Shown piece after piece: positions 27,033 through 37,800 of a stretch of 64,000 nt of DNA. Source of the stretch: an uncultured Planctomycetaceae bacterium (lineage in GTDB: Bacteria; Planctomycetota; Planctomycetia; Planctomycetales; Planctomycetaceae); the NCBI GenBank assembly GCA_937916515.1, contig CALFSX010000152.1, forward strand, positions 19,943-83,942. Direction: 5' to 3'. The first letter of the stretch is position 1, and every line of letters begins with the position of its first letter. Below the pieces are notes generated by a model. It saw nothing but the letters and a program-made list of their open reading frames with translations, did no database searches and was not told the origin of the DNA. The translations under genes and the position numbers were made by a program.

Positions 27033-28004
27033 TCATTTTTCCGGCGAACGAATTCCCGTCACGTTCACTCCGCTGCCAATCAGCAGATTTTTCTGATACG
27101 CCCAATTGTAAAAGCGGCCCTGTTTTTCCGGAGGCAAAACCTGCGTCTGTTCGAACCCTGCGTCACCAAACCAGGACAACAGTTCTGATTCGGTATGGTG
27201 ATACTGGTACTGCGGTGCCCACCAATCAAAGGTGTCGCACACTCGGTTTTCGTAATTGGGATGAGCACTAAAGTTGACCAGCTTGTTGGCCGTGCGATTC
27301 ACCAGCGGAATGCCTCCCAAAACCGCCCCCAAATGGCAAAACGGCTTCAGCATCACTGCAGGAAGTCGAGTTGTCATAGCTCGCAAACCGCTATTGATCG
27401 CTTCCTGCCACCACTGATTGCGGCGATACAACCAAACAGAATAACGCCCCCCAGGCTTCACTAACTTTGCCACCGCATCAAAAACGTTTCGTGTATTGGA
27501 ATCATGATGCATGACGCCAATCGAAAACACAAAATCGAATGAAGCGGGTTCCAACGGAAGCTGTTTCAGATCCGCCTGCACAAAACGCACGTCCGGCAAA
27601 CCAGAACAGAGCTGCCGAGCTTTATCAACGGCTCGACTATGATCGGCACCGATGACCGTGGCCCCTGTTTCGCCGCAAATTTTCGAATAGCGACCGCCAC
27701 CGCAGCCCGCATCCAGCACGCGTAAACCTGCCAGCTGATTCAAAGGCATTCCTGTCTTGGCGGTGAAAGTCGCCTGGTCTTCGTCAACATGAGCCACCTC
27801 GTACGTGGTCCATTGGTCGCCGAAGCTCTTTAAGTGTTGGTCGTCCACAAATCGAGGAATGCTGTCAATCACCTTCCACGAAGCAGCGTTGCCCGCAGAC
27901 GTCACCAACTGCTGCTGTTCGTCGTACTGCAACGCACTGCCATCAACCGGACTACGCAGCTGCAACAACAACGTTGCGTCTAAATTGGATACCTGCTCGC
28001 TCAC
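27033..28004 (-). CDS. Class I SAM-dependent methyltransferase
   Basis: This is a 323-residue cytoplasmic protein. Residues 10-55 resemble a Trm112-like segment (LLQLRSPVDGSALQYDEQQQ) without its cysteines. Motif I is at 95-106 (LRVLDAGCGGGRYS), the acidic loop is at ATVIGADHSRAVDKA, and motif IV-like FDFVFSIGVMHHDSNT lies near 155. A UbiE/methyltransferase-11 fold is clear; the substrate is not. Residues about 200-300 are an added C-terminal part with a DTFDWWAPQYQYHHTESELL segment common in methyltransferases of cell-surface gene clusters. It is followed 72 bp upstream by the MBL hydrolase gene on the same strand, so a two-gene operon is possible. Confidence 0.85.
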   Translation of the reverse strand: MSEQVSNLDATLLLQLRSPVDGSALQYDEQQQLVTSAGNAASWKVIDSIPRFVDDQHLKSFGDQWTTYEVAHVDEDQATFTAKTGMPLNQLAGLRVLDAGCGGGRYSKICGETGATVIGADHSRAVDKARQLCSGLPDVRFVQADLKQLPLEPASFDFVFSIGVMHHDSNTRNVFDAVAKLVKPGGRYSVWLYRRNQWWQEAINSGLRAMTTRLPAVMLKPFCHLGAVLGGIPLVNRTANKLVNFSAHPNYENRVCDTFDWWAPQYQYHHTESELLSWFGDAGFEQTQVLPPEKQGRFYNWAYQKNLLIGSGVNVTGIRSPEK

Positions 28005-28075
28005 GCACGCTTCCTTCTGCCAATTCCAGCCGACTCAATCCACAGATGGTCGCAGTGACACGATGATTAAAACCT

Positions 28076-28816
28076 TCAGAAGTCAATCTGTTGAAGATCT
28101 TCCGCCAGTTCTGTATTCGGAAAGATTGCTCGAATTCGCTCCAAACCAATCGGATCGTCTTCTGTGTGCTGAGGATCGGCATGCACAAGATAAAGCCTTT
28201 TCGCGCCAGACTTGCAAGCCAGTTCAGCAACCGCAGTGGAAGAACTGTGTCCGGTTTTTTCAGCCCACTCGTGCATTTCATCGGGAAAGTAGCACTCGTG
28301 AATAAGTACGTCGACACCTTTGATAAACGCCAGGTAATTTCCGGGAGCCGTCGTATCTGTGATATAGGCCAACGATCGATCGGGCCAGTCAATTCGATAG
28401 CCAATCGAACCTCCTGGATGCTCCAACCCAATCCATCTTAGCCGGCCACCATTGCCAACTTCCATTTCCATCGAAGTGGGCAATTCACACCATTCGTATG
28501 GAGGATCAACGGGAAACAATTCGGAAGCAAACAAGTGACGCCGCACTGCGTCCAGAGTCGTTTTCGTGCCGTGAACCCGCAACGATTTGACATCGCCCTT
28601 CAGTACTGGCACCAGAAAAAACGTTAGACCGCACACATGATCCAGGTGCGCGTGAGTTAAAAAGACGTCCAGCGTCTCAGTTTGCAGCTGCTGTTGAACT
28701 CGGAAAAAACCCGTCCCTGCATCCAGCGCAAGACCGATTTCGGGCAGCAACAAACAGGCCGTGTGTCGCCGCTCGTTGGGGTGATAGCCGCCGGTTCCGA
28801 GAAATTTAAGCTGCAT
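28076..28816 (-). CDS. MBL-fold metallohydrolase, RNase Z-like
   Basis: This is a 246-residue metallo-beta-lactamase-fold enzyme. The metal motif is H55-AHLDH60 in LTHAHLDHVCGL, with further ligands in LAYITDTTAPGNY near residue 150, IHECYFPDE near 170 and YLVHADPQ near 215. The N-terminus KFLGTGGYHPNERRHTACLL is characteristic of the RNase Z/ElaC and arylsulfatase-like branch; the protein is shorter than ElaC (about 305) and lacks the exosite arm, so tRNA 3' processing is unlikely. It probably hydrolyses a phosphodiester or a sulfate ester. It lies upstream of the methyltransferase gene. Confidence 0.85.
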   Translation of the reverse strand: MQLKFLGTGGYHPNERRHTACLLLPEIGLALDAGTGFFRVQQQLQTETLDVFLTHAHLDHVCGLTFFLVPVLKGDVKSLRVHGTKTTLDAVRRHLFASELFPVDPPYEWCELPTSMEMEVGNGGRLRWIGLEHPGGSIGYRIDWPDRSLAYITDTTAPGNYLAFIKGVDVLIHECYFPDEMHEWAEKTGHSSSTAVAELACKSGAKRLYLVHADPQHTEDDPIGLERIRAIFPNTELAEDLQQIDF

Positions 28817-29457
28817 GGGTCATTAAAAGTAAAGCCAGATAAAACGACAAGAGACAGACGATAGCACAACCCAGACCGTTTGAAAAAGCCCCTAAGCTCA
28901 CTACTGCGCGTCGAACGAAGATTCCAGGCTTAGTTCCCGTCCAGCAATAGAAAACGTCGGCCGACTCAACCATGGTGCAGGGCGCGATAATCGTGTGACA
29001 ACAGGATTCAGTGCAGAATCCAGACCAACGCTCAACAACCTCAAGAATTACCTGCGTAATTGTCACCCTTCGCAGCAAATAGACGTCCAATTGACCATAG
29101 CGAAGGGCTTCAGCCGGTTCCCAAACATTCAGTTTTACGGCACAAGGCCGTGAACGATGTTAATGCTGGAAAAGACAGTCGTTTAATACGTAGTCGCAGA
29201 CCACGCCGTTGTGGTTTGAACACGACCTGGTCTGCGACCACGAATTAAACATGGAAATAATCCTTCAGTGTACAACTCACCACGGCGAAACCAGGCCAAA
29301 GACTTCCACATCGCGAATCACAAACGGTGACAACTGGGTTTCACAAGATCCAGCTGCCAATCTAAAGAAGCAGCCGCACTGCATCACGTACCGCTCAACC
29401 TGCAGTCGATCACAGTTCATCCACACTGGCGACGGTCTTCAAGCTCGCTAAGATCTG
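28817..29457. other. Intergenic region with a palindromic repeat
   Basis: No convincing gene in 640 bp between divergent genes. It holds the long inverted repeat at 29181-29250; otherwise nothing recognisable. Promoters for both neighbours must lie here, but none is clear enough to mark. Confidence 0.5.
29181..29250. repeat. 70-bp inverted repeat (REP-like)
   Basis: Left arm GTTTAATACGTAGTCGCAGA+CCA, right arm TGGTCTGCGAC+CACGAATTAAAC; 23-nt arms with few mismatches around a 24-nt loop. The GTCGCAGACCA core is perfect in both arms. It resembles an intergenic palindromic repeat. Confidence 0.65.
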
Positions 29458-30345
29458 ATGATCTCCTGCACCCAAACACTTCCGCTAAGGAACACCTTCG
29501 TGCGAATCCTGCCCCAATTTCTGACGATCCTTACTTGCTGCTTTGCGCTGGCCGAGGTCACGTTCGCTCAACAATTGAAAGAACCGAAGACGGAATACAA
29601 AACAGTGGAAAACGTTTTGTACCGAGAAGCAGACGACGCCACAGACTACATGAAAGAACGCTGCCGGCTTGACGTTTACTACCCCACCGATGGCAGAGCG
29701 TATTCAACTGTTGTGTGGTTTCACGGTGGAGGCCTGACTTCCGGCAATCGTTCAATCCCCCGGCAACTGCGAGAACAAGGCATTGCGGTCGTCGCGGTTA
29801 ACTATCGACTTAGCCCGAAAGTCAAGTCTCCCGCTTACATCGAAGACGCCGCCGCTGCCGTTGCATGGACCCTTCGCAATATTGAAACGTATGGAGGCTC
29901 CAGCGATAAAGTCTTCGTGAGCGGTCATTCGGCGGGAGGATATCTGACCAGCATGATCGGGCTCGACAAACGCTGGCTGGCGGCTCACAACATCGACGCC
30001 GATCAAATCGCGGGGCTCATACCGTTCAGCGGTCACACAATCACGCATTTTACTGTGCGAGCAGAACGTGGTATCGACGGCAACCAACCCATCATCGACG
30101 ACATGGCACCACTATTCCACGTCCGTCCGGATTGCCCTCCCCTGCTGCTGATCACGGGCGATCGAGAACTGGAAATGCTCGGACGCTACGAAGAAAATGC
30201 CTACCTATGGCGCATGATGCAGGTCGTCAAACATCCCAACACCCGTATCTACGAACTTGACGGTTACAACCACGGCCAAATGGCCGACCCCGCGCACCCG
30301 CTGCTGTTGAGGTTCGTCAAGGAAATCAGTTCCGTGAACCAATGA
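29458..30345 (+). CDS. Secreted alpha/beta-hydrolase (carboxylesterase type)
   Basis: This 295-residue protein has an N-terminal export signal (hydrophobic LPQFLTILTCCFALAEVTFA; the twin Cys does not form a clear lipobox). The alpha/beta-hydrolase core shows the oxyanion motif HGGG at 89-92 and the nucleophile S158 in VSGHSAGGYLTS; the acid and base are likely in LITGDREL near 240 and in DGYNHGQM near 275. The family is BD-FAE/esterase-lipase, acting on acetylated sugars or similar esters. The ATG at 29458 is the first plausible start; a GTG 39 nt downstream is an alternative. Confidence 0.85.
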   Translation: MISCTQTLPLRNTFVRILPQFLTILTCCFALAEVTFAQQLKEPKTEYKTVENVLYREADDATDYMKERCRLDVYYPTDGRAYSTVVWFHGGGLTSGNRSIPRQLREQGIAVVAVNYRLSPKVKSPAYIEDAAAAVAWTLRNIETYGGSSDKVFVSGHSAGGYLTSMIGLDKRWLAAHNIDADQIAGLIPFSGHTITHFTVRAERGIDGNQPIIDDMAPLFHVRPDCPPLLLITGDRELEMLGRYEENAYLWRMMQVVKHPNTRIYELDGYNHGQMADPAHPLLLRFVKEISSVNQ

Positions 30346-30636
30346 CCAATCCCCGCAATGCGAGCAAGTAGGAGATGACCTGCGTGACATCGCTCGCATA
30401 GTTGAGTTCATCCACCGACTGATCAGCATCCTCGGTGGTAACCGCAACGCTCAATCTATCACGATGCGTCACTACCAGCAGACTGCGGCTTAATTCTCCG
30501 AGGCCACTTGCACTCATTCACGGCTTTGACGACGAATTTCGTGATAGGTCTTGGATTCTGAACACGTTGTTGTCAAAATTCAGTTCCCCGCCAGCTCCGC
30601 CTTTTTCAATCCCACCTTATCTGAACGAGGGTCGCA

Positions 30637-33300
30637 ATGCCCTGTCGCTTAGTTATGCACCTCGCGATACTATTCGCACCTGCTTTGATTCTGGCTGAAG
30701 AAACGCCTTCGCAAGTCACGGCCGAGTCACCTCGTTTTGAAACTCACGTCCGTTTGATTTTGAAAACGCATTGCTTTCAATGTCATGGCGAAGAACAGGA
30801 AGTCAGCGGTGGGCTGGATCTGCGGTTGGTGCGACTGATGGCCACAGGTGGCGAATCCGGCACAGCAATCGTGGCAGGCAAGCCCGACGAGAGTCTGCTG
30901 ATGCAACGGATTCAGGATGGAGAAATGCCGCCGGGCGAAGGCAAGCAACTTACCGCAGCCGACACAAAGTTGATTCACGATTGGATTGCTGCGGGCGCTA
31001 AAACTGTGCGAGCTGAACCGGAATCGCTGGATGATTCCATGCTGATTACGGAAGAAGAACGCAGCCACTGGTCGTTTCAACCGATTCATTCACCACCCGT
31101 CCCGGAAGTCACAGGCGAATCGAAAGTCAACAATCCGATTGATGCGTTTGTACTGGAAAAACTGGAATCTGGTGGATTTATTTTCAGCCCTACAGCGACA
31201 CCGGCCACACGAATTCGTCGAGCCTACATGGACCTGCTTGGACTGCCACCAACGCCAGCAGCCGTTGAAGCTTTTGAAGCAGCATCCAGCAAAAATGCCA
31301 CCAACAAAGATGCCACCGTCGCGTGGGCTCAGCTGATTAACGAATTGCTGCAGTCGCCGCACTACGGCGAACGCTGGGCTCGTCACTGGCTGGACATCGC
31401 CGGCTATTCAGACAGTGAAGGCTACACAGATGTCGACACAGAACGCGCACATGCGTGGCGATATCGCGACTACGTGATTCAATCATTCAACGAAGACAAG
31501 CCGTACGACACGTTCATCACAGAACAGCTTGCGGGCGACGAATTGATCACGTCACCAATCAACAACCTATCAACTGCCGACGCAAAACTACTTGCTGCAA
31601 CAGGCTTCCTGCGGATGGCCCCCGACGGAACCGGAGACGCCGTGCCAGACAAAGCACTTGCTCAAAACGACACAGTCGCCGACACGTTGAAAATCGTATC
31701 ATCATCGTTGATGGCCATGACAGTTGGGTGTGCTCAATGTCACGATCACCGATACGATCCAATTTCGCAGGCCGATTATTATCGCATGCGAGCGATCTTT
31801 GAACCGGCATTCGATTGTGAGCAATGGAAGACGCCCGCTCAGCGAAGAGTTTCACTTTACACGGACGCAGATCGTAAGCTTGCCGCCGAAGTCGAAGCGA
31901 ATGCAAAGAAACTGGATGCCGAACACAAAGCGAAGCAAACAGAATACATTAATGCAACATTCGAAAAACAACTGGCGAAGCTGCCCGAAGATATCCACGA
32001 ATTAGCTCGGTCGGCACATGCGACTACCGCAAAGCAACGTTCTGCTGAACAAACGGCAATTCTAAAGAAACATCCAAGCCTGAACGTCACTGCCGGTTCG
32101 TTATACCTGTACGACAAGAAAGCGGACGACGAACTAAAGAAGATGGCCGATGCGGCAAAAAAACTTCGAGGCACAAAGCCGAAGGAAAATTTTGTTCGGG
32201 CGTTATTGGAGACACCGGGGCGACTTCCCACGACGAAACTGTTCTATCGAGGCGACCATGAACAACCGAAGCAAGAGCTTTCTCCTGCCGGTTTGACGGT
32301 TGTTTCGCTAACAACCGATCTGCAACAGATTCCGTCCAATTCTGCTGATATGCCAAGCAGTGGACGGCGACTTGCATTTGCCAGACGACTCACCAATGCC
32401 AATCATCCTTTGACCGCTCGAGTCTTAGTGAATCGTGTCTGGCGGCATCACTTTGGTCGAGGTCTGGTAGAAACGCCCAGCGACTTTGGAATGCTGGGCC
32501 AGACGCCGACTCACCCCGAATTACTGGACTGGCTTGCGTCGGAATTCATCTCCAGTGGCTGGAGCATCAAGCACCTCCACCGCTTGATCCTGACATCAAC
32601 AACCTGGCAACAATCCGTTCGCACCATTGAAAAACTGGAAGCCGCCGACCCGGACAACGAATTGTACGGTGGCTTCAGACTGATCAGACTGGATGCAGAA
32701 GTCGTTCGCGACAGCATGCTGGCGATTGCGGGCAAACTGAACACGAAAGCGTTCGGGCCACCTGTTCCCGTTATGGCAGATCAAGTTGGAAGAATTGTCG
32801 TTGGCAAAGAAAACCTGAACGCCGGACGACCAGGAGCCGTCATCGACCTAAAGGGCGAACAGTTTCGTCGCAGCATTTACATTCAGACTCGGCGAAGTCG
32901 ACCATTATCTGTGCTGGACACCTTCGATCGCCCGGCCATGGCACCAAACTGCGACATGCGCCGACCATCAACCAATTCAACTCAATCGCTGCTGATGATG
33001 AACAGCGACCTTGTGATTGAATATTCCAGATATCTGGCCGAACGTCTGCAAACCGATTCGCCGGACAACACCGCTTTGCAAATTCAGAACGCGTGGAAGC
33101 TGATCTACAGCCGAAATGCCAATGAATCTGAAATCAGCATGGCAGAACACTTTCTACAACAGCAAACAGATGCGTTGGCTGCAACGACGGCATACAAGCC
33201 GGACGGAAAAACTCCGCCAAAGCGATCAGCTCCACAGGAAGCGATGGCGATTTTGTGTCAGATGCTGTTAAGTTCCAACGAGTTCCTCTATCTGGATTGA
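30637..33300 (+). CDS. DUF1549/DUF1553 protein with planctomycete cytochrome c-type domain
   Basis: This is an 887-residue exported protein with a signal peptide at residues 1-20. Residues about 30-105 form a PSCyt1-type domain with a haem motif in CFQCHGEEQEVSG (CxxCH) and a distal Met candidate in GEMPPGEGK. Residues about 135-370 are DUF1549 (IDAFVLEKLESGGF, YGERWARHWLDIAGYSDSEG, and a second CxxCH in VGCAQCHDHRYDPISQ). A helical Lys/Glu-rich insert lies near 400-480, then DUF1553 (ARVLVNRVWRHHFGRGLVET) to the end. It is probably a membrane-associated haem protein acting with the DUF1501 partner, whose ATG lies 5 bp after this stop. Confidence 0.9.
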   Translation: MPCRLVMHLAILFAPALILAEETPSQVTAESPRFETHVRLILKTHCFQCHGEEQEVSGGLDLRLVRLMATGGESGTAIVAGKPDESLLMQRIQDGEMPPGEGKQLTAADTKLIHDWIAAGAKTVRAEPESLDDSMLITEEERSHWSFQPIHSPPVPEVTGESKVNNPIDAFVLEKLESGGFIFSPTATPATRIRRAYMDLLGLPPTPAAVEAFEAASSKNATNKDATVAWAQLINELLQSPHYGERWARHWLDIAGYSDSEGYTDVDTERAHAWRYRDYVIQSFNEDKPYDTFITEQLAGDELITSPINNLSTADAKLLAATGFLRMAPDGTGDAVPDKALAQNDTVADTLKIVSSSLMAMTVGCAQCHDHRYDPISQADYYRMRAIFEPAFDCEQWKTPAQRRVSLYTDADRKLAAEVEANAKKLDAEHKAKQTEYINATFEKQLAKLPEDIHELARSAHATTAKQRSAEQTAILKKHPSLNVTAGSLYLYDKKADDELKKMADAAKKLRGTKPKENFVRALLETPGRLPTTKLFYRGDHEQPKQELSPAGLTVVSLTTDLQQIPSNSADMPSSGRRLAFARRLTNANHPLTARVLVNRVWRHHFGRGLVETPSDFGMLGQTPTHPELLDWLASEFISSGWSIKHLHRLILTSTTWQQSVRTIEKLEAADPDNELYGGFRLIRLDAEVVRDSMLAIAGKLNTKAFGPPVPVMADQVGRIVVGKENLNAGRPGAVIDLKGEQFRRSIYIQTRRSRPLSVLDTFDRPAMAPNCDMRRPSTNSTQSLLMMNSDLVIEYSRYLAERLQTDSPDNTALQIQNAWKLIYSRNANESEISMAEHFLQQQTDALAATTAYKPDGKTPPKRSAPQEAMAILCQMLLSSNEFLYLD

Positions 33301-33305
33301 CTGAC

Positions 33306-34760
33306 ATGACTGACCAACAATCCATACAACAATCGACTCGTCGACACTTCACGGCGTCGTCTGCCATGAGTGTCGGCAGCGTTGCGTTGGCGTGGCTGCT
33401 GAACCGCGAAGATGCGGCGGCGGAACTCAAGAAGCCAAACCTGCAGAAGACAACGTTTGACACAGCCCCCACAAGTCCAACATTGCAGCCGCAGGCAACG
33501 GCGATGATTTCTCTGTGGATGCAGGGCGGCCCCAGTCATCATGACATGTTCGACCCAAAACCAGAAATGGCAAAGTACGACGGCCAGCAGTTTCCGGGCG
33601 AAATTAAATATGACAATGCCGCTCAGGCCAGTTCCAAAGTGTTTGCATCGCCATGGAAGTTTCGCCCACGCGGCGAATGTGGAATGGAACTTTCGGAACT
33701 GATTCCTCACACTGCCACAATTGCCGACGACATCTGCCTGATTCGATCCATGAAGACTGGAGTCAACAATCATGGTCAGTCAATCCGAGCTTTACAGTCC
33801 GGTCGCACGGTTGAAGGGCGGCCTTCGCTGGGAAGCTGGCTAACCTACGGGCTCGGCTGCGACGCAGACAACCTTCCCGCGTTTCTGGCGTTAATCGATC
33901 CCGGACAACTGCCTGTTCTGGGCGTTGAAAACTGGTCGAACGGTTGGTTGCCGTCAATTTACCAGGGAACCGTTGTTCGCCCAACAGAACCGCGAATTCT
34001 GGATCTCACTCCGCCGCCGCACATGAAAGGTGCCATCCAAAAGCGGGCTCTGGAATTTCTGGAACAGCTCAACGCCAATCACATTTCAGCTCATTCCGGC
34101 AACACCGATCTGCAAGCCAGAATCGCAAGTTATCAGCTCGCCGCCAAAATGCAGACAGCTGCGACAGAAGCACTGGACATCAGCCAGGAAACCAAAGCGA
34201 CTCAGGAAATGTACGGCATTCACGAGACAGTAACGGCTGATTACGGCAGTCGTTGCCTGATTGCTCGAAGACTGATTGAGCGAGGTGTCAGGTTTGTTCA
34301 GGTTTACACGGCGAATCAGCTTTGGGACAGTCACGGCAGTATTCTCAGCCGACTGCCGGCAGCCTGTCAGAAAGTGGACAAACCCTCTGCGGCGTTGGTG
34401 AAAGATTTGAAGCAGCGAGGCCTTTTGCATTCCACCGTTGTACACTGGGGCGGTGAAATGGGGCGTCTACCCGTTGTACAAAACGATGCCGGTCGAACAA
34501 AAATCGGTCGGGACCACAACACATACGGATTCAGCATGTGGGTGGCTGGTGGTGGTTTCAAGGCCGGACACGTTCACGGCAAGACGGACGAGTGGGGCCA
34601 CAAAGCCATCGAAAATGTTGTCAACCATTTCGATTACCACGCAACATTGCTGCACCTGTTTGGACTCGACCACAAAGAACTAACGTTTCACCGCAGCAAT
34701 AAAGATCAGACTCTGACCGACGGACAACCAGGCACCATCGTAAATGCGATATTGAGCTAG
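33306..34760 (+). CDS. DUF1501 domain-containing protein (Tat signal)
   Basis: This is a 484-residue protein from the ATG at 33306, 5 bp after the previous stop, which implies translational coupling; an in-frame ATG at 33255 inside the upstream gene is less likely. The N-terminus has a Tat-type signal (TRRHFTASSAMSVGSVALAW). The DUF1501 core shows SLWMQGGPSHHDMFDPKP near 65, NNHGQSIRALQSG near 155, and HWGGEMGRLPVVQ near 380. It is the second complete DUF1549/DUF1553-DUF1501 pair in the window and confirms that these work as two-gene units. Confidence 0.9.
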   Translation: MTDQQSIQQSTRRHFTASSAMSVGSVALAWLLNREDAAAELKKPNLQKTTFDTAPTSPTLQPQATAMISLWMQGGPSHHDMFDPKPEMAKYDGQQFPGEIKYDNAAQASSKVFASPWKFRPRGECGMELSELIPHTATIADDICLIRSMKTGVNNHGQSIRALQSGRTVEGRPSLGSWLTYGLGCDADNLPAFLALIDPGQLPVLGVENWSNGWLPSIYQGTVVRPTEPRILDLTPPPHMKGAIQKRALEFLEQLNANHISAHSGNTDLQARIASYQLAAKMQTAATEALDISQETKATQEMYGIHETVTADYGSRCLIARRLIERGVRFVQVYTANQLWDSHGSILSRLPAACQKVDKPSAALVKDLKQRGLLHSTVVHWGGEMGRLPVVQNDAGRTKIGRDHNTYGFSMWVAGGGFKAGHVHGKTDEWGHKAIENVVNHFDYHATLLHLFGLDHKELTFHRSNKDQTLTDGQPGTIVNAILS

Positions 34761-34847
34761 ATCGTTAAATGAGCTGTTGACCCAAGAGATGGTCGCCTTT
34801 CGCGGCGGACGAATCTGGCGGCGGCGCGATGCACGCTCAATCGATGA

Positions 34848-37800
34848 TCACTGCACCTTCCACTGTCCCCATAATTTCGGCGTGAGTTCGGCTTCGCTCG
34901 GGACGTCGGCGGTGATGGCGGTGGCTTTGTTGCTCCAGTAAACGCGTTGTGTCGTTTGTCCGTTCGAGCCCCGTAGCACGCCGATGTCGGCTCGGACGAT
35001 GTCGCTGGTTTTGGGTGTCCAATGCAGCGTAGCCAGCGGGACGCTGATTTCGTAGTTGCCTGTTTTGTCGGTGGCGAAGGTGACTTGCGAAGTGATGTCT
35101 TCGACGACATCAATGCTGATCGTCCGCCAGGGACTGCTGAACGCAACGGGCTGTGTGGTACCGGGGACTTTGGAACGGTACAGCACGGCGCGTGGCTGAC
35201 CTTTGACCACCGTCACCAGCAGACGCTGGTCGGTGCTGGTTTGCAACATAAGGTCGAGACAGCCTCCGGTTTTGAAGAGTGCGTTGGGTGTCTCGCCGCT
35301 GTTGTTGAGCAGGTCTTTTTCCGTCGTCCGCCAGGCGGCGAAGAGGCGGTTGCCGGCGATGCAGAGCGAGGCACTCACTTCGTACGGGCGTGAGTTGCTG
35401 TTGAAGTTGGCCTTTGTGCCGCGACGGTCGATCATGGCCCAGTCGGCGGTGGCAGGCCAGTCGTCAAGTCTGCCATCGACTGCCGGTGCGGCGGTACGCA
35501 GTGGCACGGACAGGATGCCGGTGCCGCGGGCTTTCTGCCGCGCGAGTTCGGCGCGGGAGAACCAGTCGCGGGCTTTGTCGAGATCGGCAGTGGAGACGGT
35601 GATGTTTTGATCGGGCAGGCGCTTCAGGGTGTCGAGCCCATCGACTCGCACGAGGCTGGTGCGGCCGCCATCAATGACGAAAACCTTGCCATCGGGTGTC
35701 TGCGTTATACTGGGCCAGAAGTTCTCGTCGTGCAGCGAGACCTCGGTGACGTCCATGTTGCGCGTGGCGACGGGGGCCGCCCAGTTCGGCCTCAGGCGGA
35801 TGTCGTGAAACAAGGTGCTCACGAACAATCCGTCCGCGGTGAAGAGATACATGTTCCCCATGTTGCCATTGATGCCGAACATCGGCCCGGCGGGGCCGTT
35901 GATGAAATCGCCAAGCAAGCGCGTGTGGCCGACGACCATGCCGGGGCGATTGGGTACGGCGGCTTCATGGCTGGCGTGGAGGCCGGGCCACGGACTCGGG
36001 TAGCTCCAGCGCGGCTCGCCTTGGAACATCCCCCCGAGGCCGTGCGACGAGAATGGCGCGGTGGCGTTCGTCGAGATTGTCCAGTCGTCGCGGTGCAGCG
36101 TTTGATCGCCACCGCTGGAAGGTGGCCTGCCCCCTGCCGGTCCGAGACGCTGGGGCTTGAAGTCATAGTGTGGCACCCCCTGCACGTCGATGCTCGTGGG
36201 GCTGAATATGACTATGTCTTCACCTCGCCGCGAGACGATGAAATCGAGATCGCGGCTGACAGTGACGCCGCGTGCTTCGCCCTGAATCATCCGCAGTTCG
36301 GCAGGCTGCGGTTTGCGGTCGGTGTTCAGGTCCATCCAGAGGAAGGTGGCGTGCTTGTCTGGCTGTGGATTCTCCTCTTCGGGCTTCGAACCTGGGGGCC
36401 ACACCGTACGGAACTCGGGTTGCTCACGAAGGAACTTCCACGCATGCGCATCACCGAGTGCGGCGACAAGTCGGGCTTCTTTGCCGGTGTCGAGCCAAAT
36501 GAAAGCGACGTTGTCTCCTCCCGTAGGAGTGTGCGTGTAGCAACTGGTGAAGTACCGCCTACCCTGCCCGCGCGACGGATATAGCGGCCAGTCGGGCGAG
36601 AAGTGTCCGTAATGCGCATCGAGCAACGGATCGGGGCGTGCGAAGACCCGCTTCAGCGAATCGCTGCCGCCGTTCCAATCCAGCGCGAACTCGAGGCCTT
36701 TGTAAAAGAACACGTTCGCATCGCGCGAATCGAGCACACCGCCGCCGCCGTACTCGGTGGGACCGTAGAACGTTCGAACAAGCTTGCCCTCTGCCGACCA
36801 TACGGAAACGCGGCGCGGGTAGTTGTCGTTTTCGGCGACCCACACACGTCCTTGCGAATCAATCGCAATGCCGTTCGGGTTGTTGATGTGCTGCGGATCG
36901 TATTCGCCAACAGTCGGTGCTCCGGATTTGCCAATCGTTGTGATGAGCTTACCGGCGGAGGTGAAGACTTTGACCTGATGCGAGTTGCCGCGATCACTGA
37001 TGAAATACTGGCCTGCGTGGCCAATGGCGATGTGTCTTGGGTCTTCGAGGTCCTGCGTGATGATCGTTTCGGCTGTGGTCGCCCTGGCCGATGCGTAGGC
37101 AAGCAGTTGATTGCCGCTGAGCACCAGCATGCGGCCCCTGCCATCAAAGGTGACGCCGCGCGGGCTGTTCACGGCGAGACGACCAGTGAGCGAGCCGGAC
37201 TTGGCATCGACGAAGAGCAGTTCGTTTTGTCGCAGCATCGAACAGGCAAGGAGGCCATCATGCACCGCGAGTCCGCTCAGCACGAACTGGCGATCTCCGC
37301 CTTCGAAACCTTCGATGAGCGCCGGCCTGGGGTCCGTGGGTTTCTTCGGGCGAGGGTCATCTCCGAGTTGAGTTTTGAAGATGGGCTGGTCGCCGATGTT
37401 TTTGGTTTTCGCCGTGAGACGCAGTTCGCCTTCCCACACGGAGCCAACGTAGCACAGGTGATCCGCGTTGGCATTGGTGCTAGAATCGACGGCCAGAGTC
37501 GGCGCGCCGGTCCAATGACCGCCGACCCAATGTTGACCGCCGACCTTAGTGCCGTCGTCTCGCAACCACTGCAATCCATGCCCACCCTCGGCGACATAGC
37601 AGCCCATGAAGATGAGCGGCTGCCCGTCTGCCGTGCGGCTGCCAGGCACGAAAGCCATGCTCGTCGGCGGCGTGTGCGTGGTAAGCCAGCATCCGGTGTT
37701 ATCGGCAGTCGTCCACGCGGGCTTACCAGCGTTGTAGATGCTGAACTCGTAGTGCAGGCTCAGCGGCTTCCGCCACAGGCCGCGCACTGTGTATTCGCCG